64,000 nucleotides of DNA from Actinoplanes xinjiangensis (GTDB lineage Bacteria > Actinomycetota > Actinomycetes > Mycobacteriales > Micromonosporaceae). Where the stretch lies: contig NZ_QGGR01000024.1 of the NCBI RefSeq assembly GCF_003148685.1, positions 86,094 through 150,093 on the forward strand. The letters are read 5' to 3'. The notes below the pieces were generated by a model. The model was not told where the DNA came from, ran no database searches, and saw only the letters and a list, made by a program, of their open reading frames with translations. Positions 8,571 through 16,405 of the stretch are shown piece after piece (within the stretch, counting starts at the first letter, position 1; each line of letters begins with the position of its first letter). Made by a program: the position numbers and the translations under genes.

Positions 8571-8942
8571 TCAAGCAACGTGAGCAGCGACGCGGCAGAT
8601 GAACCATGCGTCGCCCGGTGCGTCAAGCAGATCTGAGCTCCGTCCCATGCGGACCGACGTGCCCCCTGGCAAGCGGCAGTCGTCGTGAACCGTACCGTCC
8701 ACCCAAGGGCACACATCGATATCGACGACCTCGTGACGGGCGCTATCCCACCGCACCCACCACCACCGCTCGCCGTCCTGCGCGGCCATCACGAAAGCGA
8801 CATGTGCGTCCTCGTGACCCATGCCCAGCTCACAATGAGCCTGACGCAACGGGGAACCCAACCGGAGCCGCTGCGCTAAAAGAACCTCGAACTCGGAATT
8901 CCTCACCACGGTTGAAATCCCGCACCTCGACAGTTCCGGCAT
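8571..8942 (-). CDS. hypothetical protein, short actinobacterial type
   Basis: A 123-residue protein of unknown function. It has a Cys/His segment CELGMGHEDAH of the kind found in small actinobacterial proteins (a CxL-x-GH-x-xH pattern), then the Trp-rich strand WWWVRWDS and DIDVCPWVDG. No signal peptide or membrane segment is visible. The start is uncertain since no strong ribosome site precedes it. Its coding quality looks better than that of opposing-strand readings. It lies between the exporter promoter region and a broken esterase gene, with no evident functional link. Confidence 0.5.
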   Translation of the reverse strand: MPELSRCGISTVVRNSEFEVLLAQRLRLGSPLRQAHCELGMGHEDAHVAFVMAAQDGERWWWVRWDSARHEVVDIDVCPWVDGTVHDDCRLPGGTSVRMGRSSDLLDAPGDAWFICRVAAHVA

Positions 8943-8993
8943 CGAGTCTGAGCTGCGGCTCGTCTCTGAAATCTACCCCCACGTAGTCCAGCC

Positions 8994-9606
8994 CACTTGT
9001 CGGCCGCTTCGGCCAGGCGCATGCCGCCGATCGCGATCTAGGTATGGTCGTAGCCGAGCCTCTCACCCACCTGGAAGCCGTAGGCGGTGACGGCGAGCTG
9101 ACTGCTCATGGCGCCCGCGGTGATCGAGTCTTCGGCGAAAATGACCAGTTTAGCCCGATTTGGCGGCTTGAACGTGCTCGCACCGAGTCGAGGACCAGAC
9201 CTTGGAAAGCAGCGTCGCCGGTGTACGAACCGGCCACCTGCCGGTAGCTCATGATCAATGTGTGGTTGCCGGCCCCCAGCGCGGTCGGGGTCAGGTTGAT
9301 GGTGTCGGAGCCGCTGAACGGGGTGAACGCCTTGCCGTCGACGCTCGCCCACAGGTGGATGGTGTCGCGCAGCTTTATCTTCACCGGCCTGCCGGTGAAC
9401 CCGGACCGCAGGTATGCCCTCGCCCAGTACGCTCCGTAGGCCGCGGGGTTCGTCTTGTCCCACCGGCCGACGAAGTTGATGTTCGGGTCGCTCGGGGTGC
9501 CGTCACCGGCCGCCGCGTCGGCCCGTGAGATGGGCAGAGCCGCGATGAGCACCGTCGCGGCGACGGCGAGGAGGGCTGAGGTAAGCGTGTCTCGCCGCAT
9601 GATCAT
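8994..9606 (-). pseudogene. broken secreted SGNH carbohydrate esterase (CE2-like)
   Basis: The first ~145 residues read normally from the ATG at 9606: a signal peptide (SALLAVAATVLIAALPISRADA) and a jelly-roll domain (PSDPNINFVGRWDKTN ... SYRQVAGSYTGDAAF) closely related to the intact esterase at 27157-28563. At about 9185 the frame slips by one base; the correct continuation STFKPPNRAKLVIFAEDSIT (with the SGNH block I GDS-like site, here EDS) is in another frame. It then meets a TAG at 9038-9040 where homologues have Gln (GHTQIAQGG against DHT-stop-IAIGG), and homology ends soon after. Frameshift, nonsense codon and 3' loss make this a clear pseudogene. A truncated secreted jelly-roll peptide could still be made. 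Confidence 0.85.
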
Positions 9607-9648
9607 GAGGGTCCTCCGGCTCGGTCGCGGAGTCGCCGGGGCTGTTCG

Positions 9649-10707
9649 TCAGCGGATGGGGTTCCAGCCGTCCGTACCGGCCAGGTAGGCGGTGGGCGTG
9701 TACTGGGTGGCGGTGGAAGCGCTCATCTGGGGCCGGTTGGCGTTGATGACGGCACCGGCGCCGGTGCTGCTGTACTCGGCGAACCGGGCGGTCTTCCACG
9801 AGAAGCCGGACATGTCGGTCCAGGGGTCGTTGCGGATGTGCGCGCCCATGGTGACGCCGCGGTAGAGGACCTGGCCGCGGGCGTTGACGTCGCCGCTGGG
9901 GTGCCAGGGCCGGCCCAGGTAGACGGTCTTGGCGGGAGCGTTGCTGGTGAGGGTGGTGCCCCAGAACAGGAATCCGAACTTGTTGTTGATGTCGGTGGCC
10001 GCCGCGGTGAGGTAGCCGTTGTTCGATGACGAGCCACGGGTCAGCGAGTGCACCGTGCCGTTCTGGAAGACCATGGTGCCCCGGCCGAAGATGAAGTCGA
10101 CATCGCCCTCCACGTAGGAGTTGCGGACGTAGAGACGCCGGACCGCGCTCGTGCTGGGCGCGTTGACCAGCAGGGTGTCCTGGTTGCCGAGGATGCGGAC
10201 GTTGTCCAACTGGACCCGGTCGCCGGAAGTGTTGACCGCGACGGCCTGCTCGGCGTCGAGATTGTTGGCGCCCTCGTTGAAGTCGTTCGCCATCGTCAGA
10301 TTCCTGATCGTGGTGTCGTTGGCGTTGACGAAGACCGAGGCGCTGCCGGACGTGCCGTAGGTACCGCCACCGGGCTTGGTCTGGCCGGACGCATGTCCCT
10401 CGACGATCACCACCTGGCCGGCGGTGCCACCCGCACCGGCCAGCGTGAGGTGCGGCTTGGTGGCGGGGATGGTGACCACACCGCGGTAGGTGCCGGGCTT
10501 GATGTTGATGGTGACCGGTACGCCGTTGTTGGCCGCGATACTGTCGATCGCCGCCTGCACGGATCTGAAGTTGCCGCTGCCGTCGGCCGCCACCGTGATG
10601 GTCACCGCCGCCGAAGCGGACGGGGTCAGCACCACCGTAGCGGCGAGTGCGCCGACCGCGGCCGCCGTGCCCGAACACCATCGGAGGACACTGCTCGATG
10701 TCATCAT
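9649..10707 (-). CDS. secreted pectin methylesterase (CE8)
   Basis: A carbohydrate esterase family 8 right-handed beta-helix enzyme that removes methyl esters from homogalacturonan, making pectin available to lyases. The signal peptide ends at ...TPSASA. Conserved sites are all present: GTYRGVVTIP, QAVAV (oxyanion Gln), GNQDTLL (acid/base Asp), GDVDFIFGRG (nucleophile Asp) and LGRPWHP (Arg/Trp substrate contacts). About 352 residues, normal for the catalytic domain with no extra binding module. The start is uncertain: ATG at 10707 or 10704, or an in-frame ATG at 10728 that lies across the operator; no good ribosome site precedes any, so a leaderless transcript is possible. It is controlled by the operator at 10710-10723. 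Confidence 0.9.
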   Translation of the reverse strand: MMTSSSVLRWCSGTAAAVGALAATVVLTPSASAAVTITVAADGSGNFRSVQAAIDSIAANNGVPVTINIKPGTYRGVVTIPATKPHLTLAGAGGTAGQVVIVEGHASGQTKPGGGTYGTSGSASVFVNANDTTIRNLTMANDFNEGANNLDAEQAVAVNTSGDRVQLDNVRILGNQDTLLVNAPSTSAVRRLYVRNSYVEGDVDFIFGRGTMVFQNGTVHSLTRGSSSNNGYLTAAATDINNKFGFLFWGTTLTSNAPAKTVYLGRPWHPSGDVNARGQVLYRGVTMGAHIRNDPWTDMSGFSWKTARFAEYSSTGAGAVINANRPQMSASTATQYTPTAYLAGTDGWNPIR

Positions 10708-10709
10708 GC

Positions 10710-10723
10710 GGTGAACGTTAACA
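10710..10723. promoter_or_regulatory. LacI-like operator at pectin methylesterase start
   Basis: GGTGAACGTTAACA (reverse strand TGTTAACGTTCACC) is a near-palindrome with a central CG. It is nearly identical to the sites at 12216-12229 and 13679-13692. It lies at or just before the translation start of the pectin methylesterase, a position suited to blocking transcription. Confidence 0.65.
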
Positions 10724-10972
10724 TCCATGGATCGCTATATGAAATACCTCTTCACCAGGGCGGATTCCGCATCTGGGGACCGAAATGGCGGTGCGCCAGT
10801 GCGGTATCGGAACCAGCGGTGCCGGAACACCGGACCGAAGTGTGTGCGCTTCCCCTGAGGCGACCCTCGGCCGGTTCGCACCGTAGCGGGCCGATCCCGT
10901 GGTGGCGCCGCAAGCTCACCGGCCGCTGCGCGACCACGGGAACGCTCGTTCAGTACCGATGACGTGTGCGGG

Positions 10973-12037
10973 TCACGAGTCGCCGGAGGGGCCCGCGATC
11001 GTGACGCCTGTGCGTACCGGCGTGCCGGGGTTGGGTGTGCCGTCGGAGTTCCAGCCGATCTTCTGTGCCCGCGTGGTGCGGGTGGTGCCGCAGCCCTGGC
11101 TGGTGGACGAGTTCGCGTGGTAGATGATCCACGTCTCCGCGCCGTCGGGCGACCGTGCGAAGGAGGCGTGGCCCGGGCCGTAGACGCCGTTGGCGTCGCT
11201 GCGCTGGAAGATCGGCGTGGACCGCTTCGTCCACGAGGCGGCCGACATCGGGTCTCCGCCGGTCCAGGTCAGCGTGCCGAGCTTGTAGTCGGGGGTGTTA
11301 CAGGAGCTCGCCGAGTACGTCAGGAACGTCTTTCCGTCGTTGTAGACGGCATACGGACCTTCGTTGACGGCTCCACCCTGCCGCTCCCAGGACAGCGTCG
11401 GCGAGGAGATCCGCACACCGTTGCGCGACACCTGGGTCGGTGAGGACATGGGGGCGATGAACAGGCCCTGTTCCCCGCCGCGGAACGCCGAGTACACGAA
11501 GTGGTTCGGCCAGCCGTTGAAGCGGACGACGCTGCCGTCGATCGCCCAGCCGTTGTTGGGTTCGAGGTTGAGGATGCCGCGGTAGGTGTACGGCCCGAGC
11601 GGATCGGTGCCGTTGCTCTCCAGCACCCCGGTACGGCGCTGGCCCTGGCCCGGCGACGGCTCCGCGGAGAAGTACAGATACCACCGATTGTTGATCCATT
11701 GGATGTCCGGCGCCCACATGGTGCAGCAGCCGGGCCCGGCACCCAGGGTGAACACCGTTCGCTCAGGGGCGTTCTTCAGGCCGGCCATCGTGGACGCTGT
11801 GCGCATGACAATTCTGGAGGACCATGTCGTGGCCACGTAGTACCAGTTGCCGTTGCTGTAGACGATCGAGGGATCCGCGCTGTTCGGGGAGCCGACGAGG
11901 GGATTGGTGAATGAGGGGCCGGGTGCCGCGAGCGCGGGCGAGGCGGGAACCGCTGTGCCCAGGACCGAGGCGAGTATGACTGTTCCCGCGGCCATCAGCA
12001 TGCGCCGCGCTGTTTTCCATCGGTACATCACCGGCAT
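10973..12037 (-). CDS. secreted GH43 arabinanase / exo-arabinofuranosidase
   Basis: A 354-residue five-bladed beta-propeller of GH43, most like actinobacterial exo-1,5-alpha-L-arabinofuranosidases. The signal peptide is TARRMLMAAGTVILASVLGTAVPASPALA. The three GH43 acids can be placed: Asp in SADPSIV (base), Asp in WAIDGSV (pKa modulator) and Glu in VNEGPYAV (acid). WAPDIQWINNRWYLYFSA is a typical blade motif. No carbohydrate-binding module is attached. It would act on the arabinan side chains of rhamnogalacturonan I. A promoter with an embedded operator lies ~180 bp upstream (12215-12243). Confidence 0.88.
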   Translation of the reverse strand: MPVMYRWKTARRMLMAAGTVILASVLGTAVPASPALAAPGPSFTNPLVGSPNSADPSIVYSNGNWYYVATTWSSRIVMRTASTMAGLKNAPERTVFTLGAGPGCCTMWAPDIQWINNRWYLYFSAEPSPGQGQRRTGVLESNGTDPLGPYTYRGILNLEPNNGWAIDGSVVRFNGWPNHFVYSAFRGGEQGLFIAPMSSPTQVSRNGVRISSPTLSWERQGGAVNEGPYAVYNDGKTFLTYSASSCNTPDYKLGTLTWTGGDPMSAASWTKRSTPIFQRSDANGVYGPGHASFARSPDGAETWIIYHANSSTSQGCGTTRTTRAQKIGWNSDGTPNPGTPVRTGVTIAGPSGDS

Positions 12038-12214
12038 GAGTGAGTCCTTTCTTCGGGAACTGCGAAGGGGCGGAAGGGGCGCGCATCGTGACGGAGGAGT
12101 GGTCGCGCCCTACTGGTCGGTGGCGGCGAGCTGCGGTTGGTGGAGGGTGGCAGGCGCGCCGCGGGGCAAGGCGGCCCGCATGTTTCGGCTATGTTGACGC
12201 CAGGTTTCTTGGGA

Positions 12215-12243
12215 GTGTTAACGCTCACATAGAGATCTGTCAA
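12215..12243 (-). promoter_or_regulatory. promoter with embedded LacI-like operator for GH43 gene
   Basis: On the reverse strand TTGACA (12243-12238), a 17-base spacer, then TAACAC (12220-12215) resemble -35 and -10 boxes. The operator TGTGAGCGTTAACA (12229-12216) covers the downstream end of the spacer and the -10, so a bound repressor would exclude RNA polymerase. The same operator occurs at 10710-10723 and 13679-13692. Confidence 0.65.
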
Positions 12244-12484
12244 GGCCTGGTTGCTTCGGCGCGTTCGGTGTTGGCACGGGCGAACACGATGCGCAGCACG
12301 TCACCGCGGACGGCGTCGAGGTTCGTGCCGGCTTCCAGAGCGGTGCGGGTCAGGTGCGCCGACGTCTGCAGGTCCCGGTCGCTGCGCTCGGTCCACCTCA
12401 GCCTCCGGAACCCGGCCAGGCCACTGATCACCAGCTCGGCAAACCCGATCGCGACGACTGGGTCAGCAGCGCGGTCGCGCGCCC

Positions 12485-13459
12485 TCAGTGGAAATCCGGC
12501 ACGCTGTCGGCGACGCGTCCAGCCGAGAGGTCGGCGACGGTGTTGGCGTGGATCCGCGGTGGCGTCGCGGTGAAGTCGGCGACGATGGCGCGAACGTGCC
12601 GCTCGGCAGTCTCGGCGAGGCCGTCATAGACCGCGGCGAAGATGAGCCGGGCGTGTTCCCGTGGCCACCCGCCGGGCAGGAGCCGCATCGGTAGTGGCGG
12701 GTCCATCGGGGCGAACCGGCGGTAGCTGTCCATCACGGCGGTGCGCGCACGTACCGCTTGTGCCCCACCGAAAGCCCCGGCCCGCACACGGGGCAGAATC
12801 TCGCTCCAGTGGCGAACGAAGGTTTCGTACTGCTCGCTGACGGCGTGCAGGTCCCATGCGTCGATAGGGCTCCGGCCCGAGCCGACGGCCAGTTCCGTGT
12901 GACGAGCGCGGAAAACGGTTAGATCCTGCAGATTCACTTCCGCGAGGTTCGCCCGGTCTTCGTCCTCGAGTTGGCGCGGCGAGACCCACAGCGCGTCGTA
13001 CAGCGGCGCGAAGCCTCTCCACCGCAGGTGGTTACGTAGAGCGCGACGCTGTGCGTAACCCTCTTGGGGCACCGAGAACGCCACCAGCGTCCACCAGCCG
13101 TCCCACTTCTCAGCGTCCTCGCCGAACGCGACGACCCCCCTCCCTCCGCCGCGCAAATGCGCCGCGACCGACGGCGCCAGGCGGTAGAAGGTGCTCCGCC
13201 CCACGCGGTCGCTCTGCAGCACTGACCGCCGCGCGAGACGGCTGATGGCGGTCCGCGCGCCGGCCGCGCTGACGTCAGCCTCGGCCAGGAGCGCCACGAG
13301 GGCGCCGGACGGCAGCCAGGCCTCGGTGTACGCGGTGTAGTCAGCAAGAAGCGTGAGAGCCAAGCCTTGTGGTGAACTCCCCGCCTGCCGTCGCGGAAGC
13401 TGCAACGAGCCGGACGCGTCGCCGGTGAAGATCTCCTCGATCTCGAACGGGTAATCCAC
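12485..13459 (-). CDS. PaaX-family transcriptional regulator
   Basis: A 324-residue PaaX-like regulator (PaaX N-terminal winged helix plus PaaX_C domains). The N-terminal motif SSPQGLALTLLADYTAYTEAWLPSGAL leads into the winged-helix segment AARTAISRLARR; the middle domain holds WWTLVAFSVPQE and LRNHLRWRGFAPLYDALWVSP, and the C-terminal part has MDSYRRFAPMDPPLPMRLLPGGWPRE. The GTG at 13459 was chosen because GGAG lies 7 bases upstream and the paralogue at 37150 starts at the same point (VVSPFQLEEIF against VDYPFEIEEIF). PaaX controls phenylacetyl-CoA catabolism in E. coli; here the divergent neighbour is an arabinanase, so a sugar-linked role is likely but unproven. Confidence 0.88.
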   Translation of the reverse strand: MDYPFEIEEIFTGDASGSLQLPRRQAGSSPQGLALTLLADYTAYTEAWLPSGALVALLAEADVSAAGARTAISRLARRSVLQSDRVGRSTFYRLAPSVAAHLRGGGRGVVAFGEDAEKWDGWWTLVAFSVPQEGYAQRRALRNHLRWRGFAPLYDALWVSPRQLEDEDRANLAEVNLQDLTVFRARHTELAVGSGRSPIDAWDLHAVSEQYETFVRHWSEILPRVRAGAFGGAQAVRARTAVMDSYRRFAPMDPPLPMRLLPGGWPREHARLIFAAVYDGLAETAERHVRAIVADFTATPPRIHANTVADLSAGRVADSVPDFH

Positions 13460-13678
13460 AGAGTCTCCGCACCGCTTCCACTTGTCGACCCCGACTGTAA
13501 CGCCGTTGATCACCCTTGGCCCGGGTAGGCATCGACGTTCCTGTTTGACACTTTCCTGTACGGGAGTGCACGATAACTGCCGTGCAACGTGTCGCTGCGC
13601 CAAACTCGATGACGACAGCGCACCAGCGTCCGGCAGCCGCCCCCTCGGCTTCGGACGCAGTCAGAACGCGCTCCTATT

Positions 13679-13692
13679 TGTGAGCGCTAACA
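13679..13692. promoter_or_regulatory. LacI-like operator upstream of endo-arabinanase
   Basis: TGTGAGCGCTAACA, a near-perfect palindrome with a GCGC core, is the third member of the operator set (also 10710 and 12216). It lies 57 bp upstream of the endo-arabinanase ATG and ~220 bp upstream of the divergent PaaX gene, so it could control either. Confidence 0.65.
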
Positions 13693-13720
13693 TCCCCATG
13701 CTCGAGTCTGGCGGCCCTCT

Positions 13721-13740
13721 CCAGGTTCGAGCGAACCTGG
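13721..13740. promoter_or_regulatory. perfect inverted repeat overlapping the ribosome site of the endo-arabinanase
   Basis: Arms CCAGGTTCG and CGAACCTGG are separated by AG. The 3' arm runs into the GGAGG ribosome site (13739-13743), which precedes the ATG at 13749. As DNA it could be a second operator; as RNA it could fold and partly hide the ribosome site. Confidence 0.5.
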
Positions 13741-13748
13741 AGGCTTCC

Positions 13749-14792
13749 ATGCCTGGATCCCACATGCGAAGGCGAGTGCTCCTCGCCGTTCCGGTCGCCG
13801 CCGTCGTGGCAGTGATGTCGGCTGTCGCGATGCACGCGCAAGCCGCTGTGCGACCGCCCGCCGCCGCAGCCCCGATCATTGCGCTCGCCACACCGACCAC
13901 ACCGCCGGGCTCCTACCCCAACCCCGGTCCCGTCTCGGGCGCCACGGGTACCCACGACCCCACGATGGTCAAGACGCCCGGCGGCACGTACATCGTGGCG
14001 CAGACCGGGAACAACATCGCGCTGACCACCTCCACCGACCGCACCGCCTTCCGGGCCGCCGGAGCGGCCTTCCCCAACGGTGCGCCGTGGACAACGACGT
14101 ACACCGGCGGGAGCGCCAACCTGTGGGCGCCGGACATCTCCTACCACAACGGCCAGTACTACCTGTACTACTCGGCCTCGACGTTCGGCTCGAACCGTTC
14201 CGCGATCTTCCTCGCCACCAGCCCCACCGGCGCCTCCGGGACCTGGACCAACCGCGGTCTGGTCATCGCCTCCAGCTCGTCGAACAACTACAACGCGATC
14301 GACCCGAACCTGATCGTCGACGCCAACGGCCGCTGGTGGCTCAACTTCGGCTCGTTCTGGTCGGGTCTGCAGCAGATCGCCTTGAACCCGTCGACCGGTC
14401 TGCGCGCCGACAACAGCATCCGTCTCATCGCGGGCCGTAACGGTGGAGCGATCGAAGCGCCGCACATGTTCAAGCGCGGCTCCTACTACTACCTGTGGGT
14501 GTCGTTCGACCGCTGCTGTCAGGGCGCCGCGAGCACATACCGCATCATGGTGGGTCGTTCGACCAGCCCCAACGGGCCGTTCGTCGACCGTAGTGGCAAG
14601 GCGATGAACTCTGGTGGCGGCACCCAGGTGCTTGCCGGCCACGGCAGCGTCCACGGGCCCGGCCACCAGGCAGTGATCGCCGACAGCGACGCCGACGTCC
14701 TCGTCTACCACTACTACGCCGACAACGGGGCCTCCCGACTCGGCATCAACCTTCTCGGCTACGACAGCACCGGCTGGCCCTTCGCCTACTGA
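13749..14792 (+). CDS. secreted GH43 endo-1,5-alpha-L-arabinanase
   Basis: A 347-residue GH43 propeller of the arabinan endo-1,5-alpha-L-arabinosidase type (subfamily 5-like). The signal peptide is RRRVLLAVPVAAVVAVMSAVAMHAQA. Catalytic positions are visible: Asp in THDPTMV, Asp in NAIDPNLI and Glu in GAIEAPHMF. NLWAPDISYHNGQYYLYYSAS and VHGPGHQAV are typical of the subfamily; VHGPGHQ carries the His that helps hold the central ion. The ATG at 13749 is supported by GGAGG. It cuts inside arabinan side chains, complementing the exo-acting enzyme at 10973. A strong terminator follows. Confidence 0.9.
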   Translation: MPGSHMRRRVLLAVPVAAVVAVMSAVAMHAQAAVRPPAAAAPIIALATPTTPPGSYPNPGPVSGATGTHDPTMVKTPGGTYIVAQTGNNIALTTSTDRTAFRAAGAAFPNGAPWTTTYTGGSANLWAPDISYHNGQYYLYYSASTFGSNRSAIFLATSPTGASGTWTNRGLVIASSSSNNYNAIDPNLIVDANGRWWLNFGSFWSGLQQIALNPSTGLRADNSIRLIAGRNGGAIEAPHMFKRGSYYYLWVSFDRCCQGAASTYRIMVGRSTSPNGPFVDRSGKAMNSGGGTQVLAGHGSVHGPGHQAVIADSDADVLVYHYYADNGASRLGINLLGYDSTGWPFAY

Positions 14793-14833
14793 GCACGCCT
14801 GCTCGGCCCGTCTGCGGCCCCCTCTCGTCGGCC

Positions 14834-14879
14834 ACGTGATGGGGGTTCCCCGGCTCCGGCCGGGGCACCCCCATCACGT
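14834..14879 (+). terminator. intrinsic hairpin terminator after endo-arabinanase
   Basis: A ~20-bp inverted repeat (ACGTGATGGGGGT... / ...ACCCCCATCACGT) with one mismatch and a short CGGCTCCGGCCG-type loop lies 42 bp after the stop. There is no long T run, as is usual for actinobacterial terminators. The rest of 14880-15093 holds nothing recognisable. Confidence 0.75.
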
Positions 14880-15093
14880 ACCCGCAAGGTCAATCCGGGC
14901 GCAGCGACCCGCGGAGGATCTGTTAGGACGAGACGTCAAGCGTCGGGGATAACAGGGCAGCCGTTTGAGCTGTTGAACAGGGTTGGCTGGTCGCCTTTCA
15001 CCTTAAGCTTGTGCTTTAACCTCCGACCCCTTCAGCATCGCTGCGCACCAGACCCGACCGCTAGTTACCAGAAGTGACTACAGCGAGTGCCGA

Positions 15094-16077
15094 TCAGCGT
15101 GCCGGGCGCGAGCAGGACCAGAGAAATAGGTCGGCGTTCTCAGCCGCCCATTCGTCGTAGGTACGCGGCGAGCGACCGATGATGTCGCGGACGGAGGGCC
15201 GTTGCGCGACCGTCCATTCAGTGAGTTCGGTCAGGCGCGCACCGTACTCCTGGAGGGCGTACAGCGTTACCTCGATGGCGCCTTCTGGCCAGCCGTTACG
15301 TTGCCATGTTGCCCGGCTCTCAGCAGCCGTTACGTTGATAGCCTGAATGTCGCGACCGATGGCGTGAGCGATGCTGCGTACTCGTGACTGGGTGGACGAA
15401 GGCAGTCCCACCGCCTCGATGACGGTGCCGGCATAGTGGTCAGTGTGCATCGCCGCTGCAGCGATAGCGGCGAGATCGCCTTCATGGATGAACGGGTAGT
15501 GCCCGGTGTCGAGGAAGGCTTCCCGGACGGCTCCCGCCGTTCGGATGGACTGCGGCCAGTCGGACCCGGTCGCGGGATACGTGCCGCTCCTGACGGAGCC
15601 CATCACGGCGGATGGCCGGAGATGAGTCCACTCGATCCCGCAACGCTCTACAGCGCGTTCGATGGCGAGCCAGTGCCAGGTCTCTGGCGGGTTGTACTGC
15701 TCGTACTCGGGCCCGTGGGACGACAGCAGCACGATCCGTCGGACACCGGCGTCACGCGCCAACCTCAATGACGCTTCGACGGTGGAGGGATGCGCGCCGG
15801 CGAGGAATACCGCATCAACGCCAGCGAAGATCTCGGCTGACGGCAACGGCTGACTAATGGAGCCAGTTACCACCTCTACCTCAGCCGGCCAGCCACTGCG
15901 CTCCTTCAGCTCCGCTAGCACCCTTACGGGGTCCCCGGCGGCAAGCAACTGCCCTGCCAAGCGTCGTCCGACAAGCCCCGTAGGGCTGCAGCCCTCATCC
16001 CTGTTGGGCGCGACGACCGTGAGGAGCTTGACGTCCTCGGCGATTGGCTGGCTTTGGGACGAGTGAGATCTGTCCAT
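15094..16077 (-). CDS. NAD(P)-binding NmrA-like protein
   Basis: A 327-residue atypical short-chain-dehydrogenase-like protein (NmrA / NAD(P)H-binding group). The N-terminal dinucleotide site is VVAPNRDEGCSPTGLVGRRLAGQLLAAG, followed by VRVLAELKERSGWPAEVEVVTG and the strand VDAVFLAGA. Later segments ARDAGVRRIVLLSSHG and WTHLRPSAVMG are typical of this family, which often lacks the Tyr-Lys catalytic pair. The ATG at 16077 has GGAGG 9 bases upstream. No clear operon partner. Function may be redox sensing or reduction of an unknown substrate. Confidence 0.8.
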   Translation of the reverse strand: MDRSHSSQSQPIAEDVKLLTVVAPNRDEGCSPTGLVGRRLAGQLLAAGDPVRVLAELKERSGWPAEVEVVTGSISQPLPSAEIFAGVDAVFLAGAHPSTVEASLRLARDAGVRRIVLLSSHGPEYEQYNPPETWHWLAIERAVERCGIEWTHLRPSAVMGSVRSGTYPATGSDWPQSIRTAGAVREAFLDTGHYPFIHEGDLAAIAAAAMHTDHYAGTVIEAVGLPSSTQSRVRSIAHAIGRDIQAINVTAAESRATWQRNGWPEGAIEVTLYALQEYGARLTELTEWTVAQRPSVRDIIGRSPRTYDEWAAENADLFLWSCSRPAR

Positions 16078-16405
16078 GGCAAGACCCTCCAAGAGTTGGC
16101 GGGGATCTTGCGCGTGATCAGTAGTGGTCAGCCGGGCGGCTTCCGCGCACCACTGCGATCGACGTTGCGGATCCAACTGCGGCGACCTCACCGGCCCCTG
16201 CCGATGGGTGCCAACCCCGGAGAAGGGGTATCTCGCGACGGCGGCGTCGCGAAGCAGGCAGCCCTGACAAAAGCTTCAGCCATGTCCGGCCGCATCGATG
16301 TTCGTTGTTGCGGGCCTGACGGATCGGGCGGAAGTGATCGATGCGCTGGCGGGGTTCCGGCAGCGGTTCGTGGGCGAGCCGGACCAGCCCTCCAACGACC
16401 GTAGG
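16078..16405. other. intergenic region upstream of NmrA-like gene
   Basis: This 328-bp region holds the upstream region of the NmrA-like gene and a small inverted repeat with 8-base arms at 16225-16244 (TCGCGACG / CGTCGCGA). A short rightward reading at 16299-16421 (MFVVAGLTDRAEVIDALAGF) overlaps the end of the nuclease gene and may be a fragment of an unidentified gene. Confidence 0.4.

Noticed and set aside
12240..12431. Short leftward reading (LVISGLAGFRRLRW ... ) after the PaaX gene
   Set aside because: Composition is protein-like and it could be a gene remnant, but no start signal, family or partner could be recognised.
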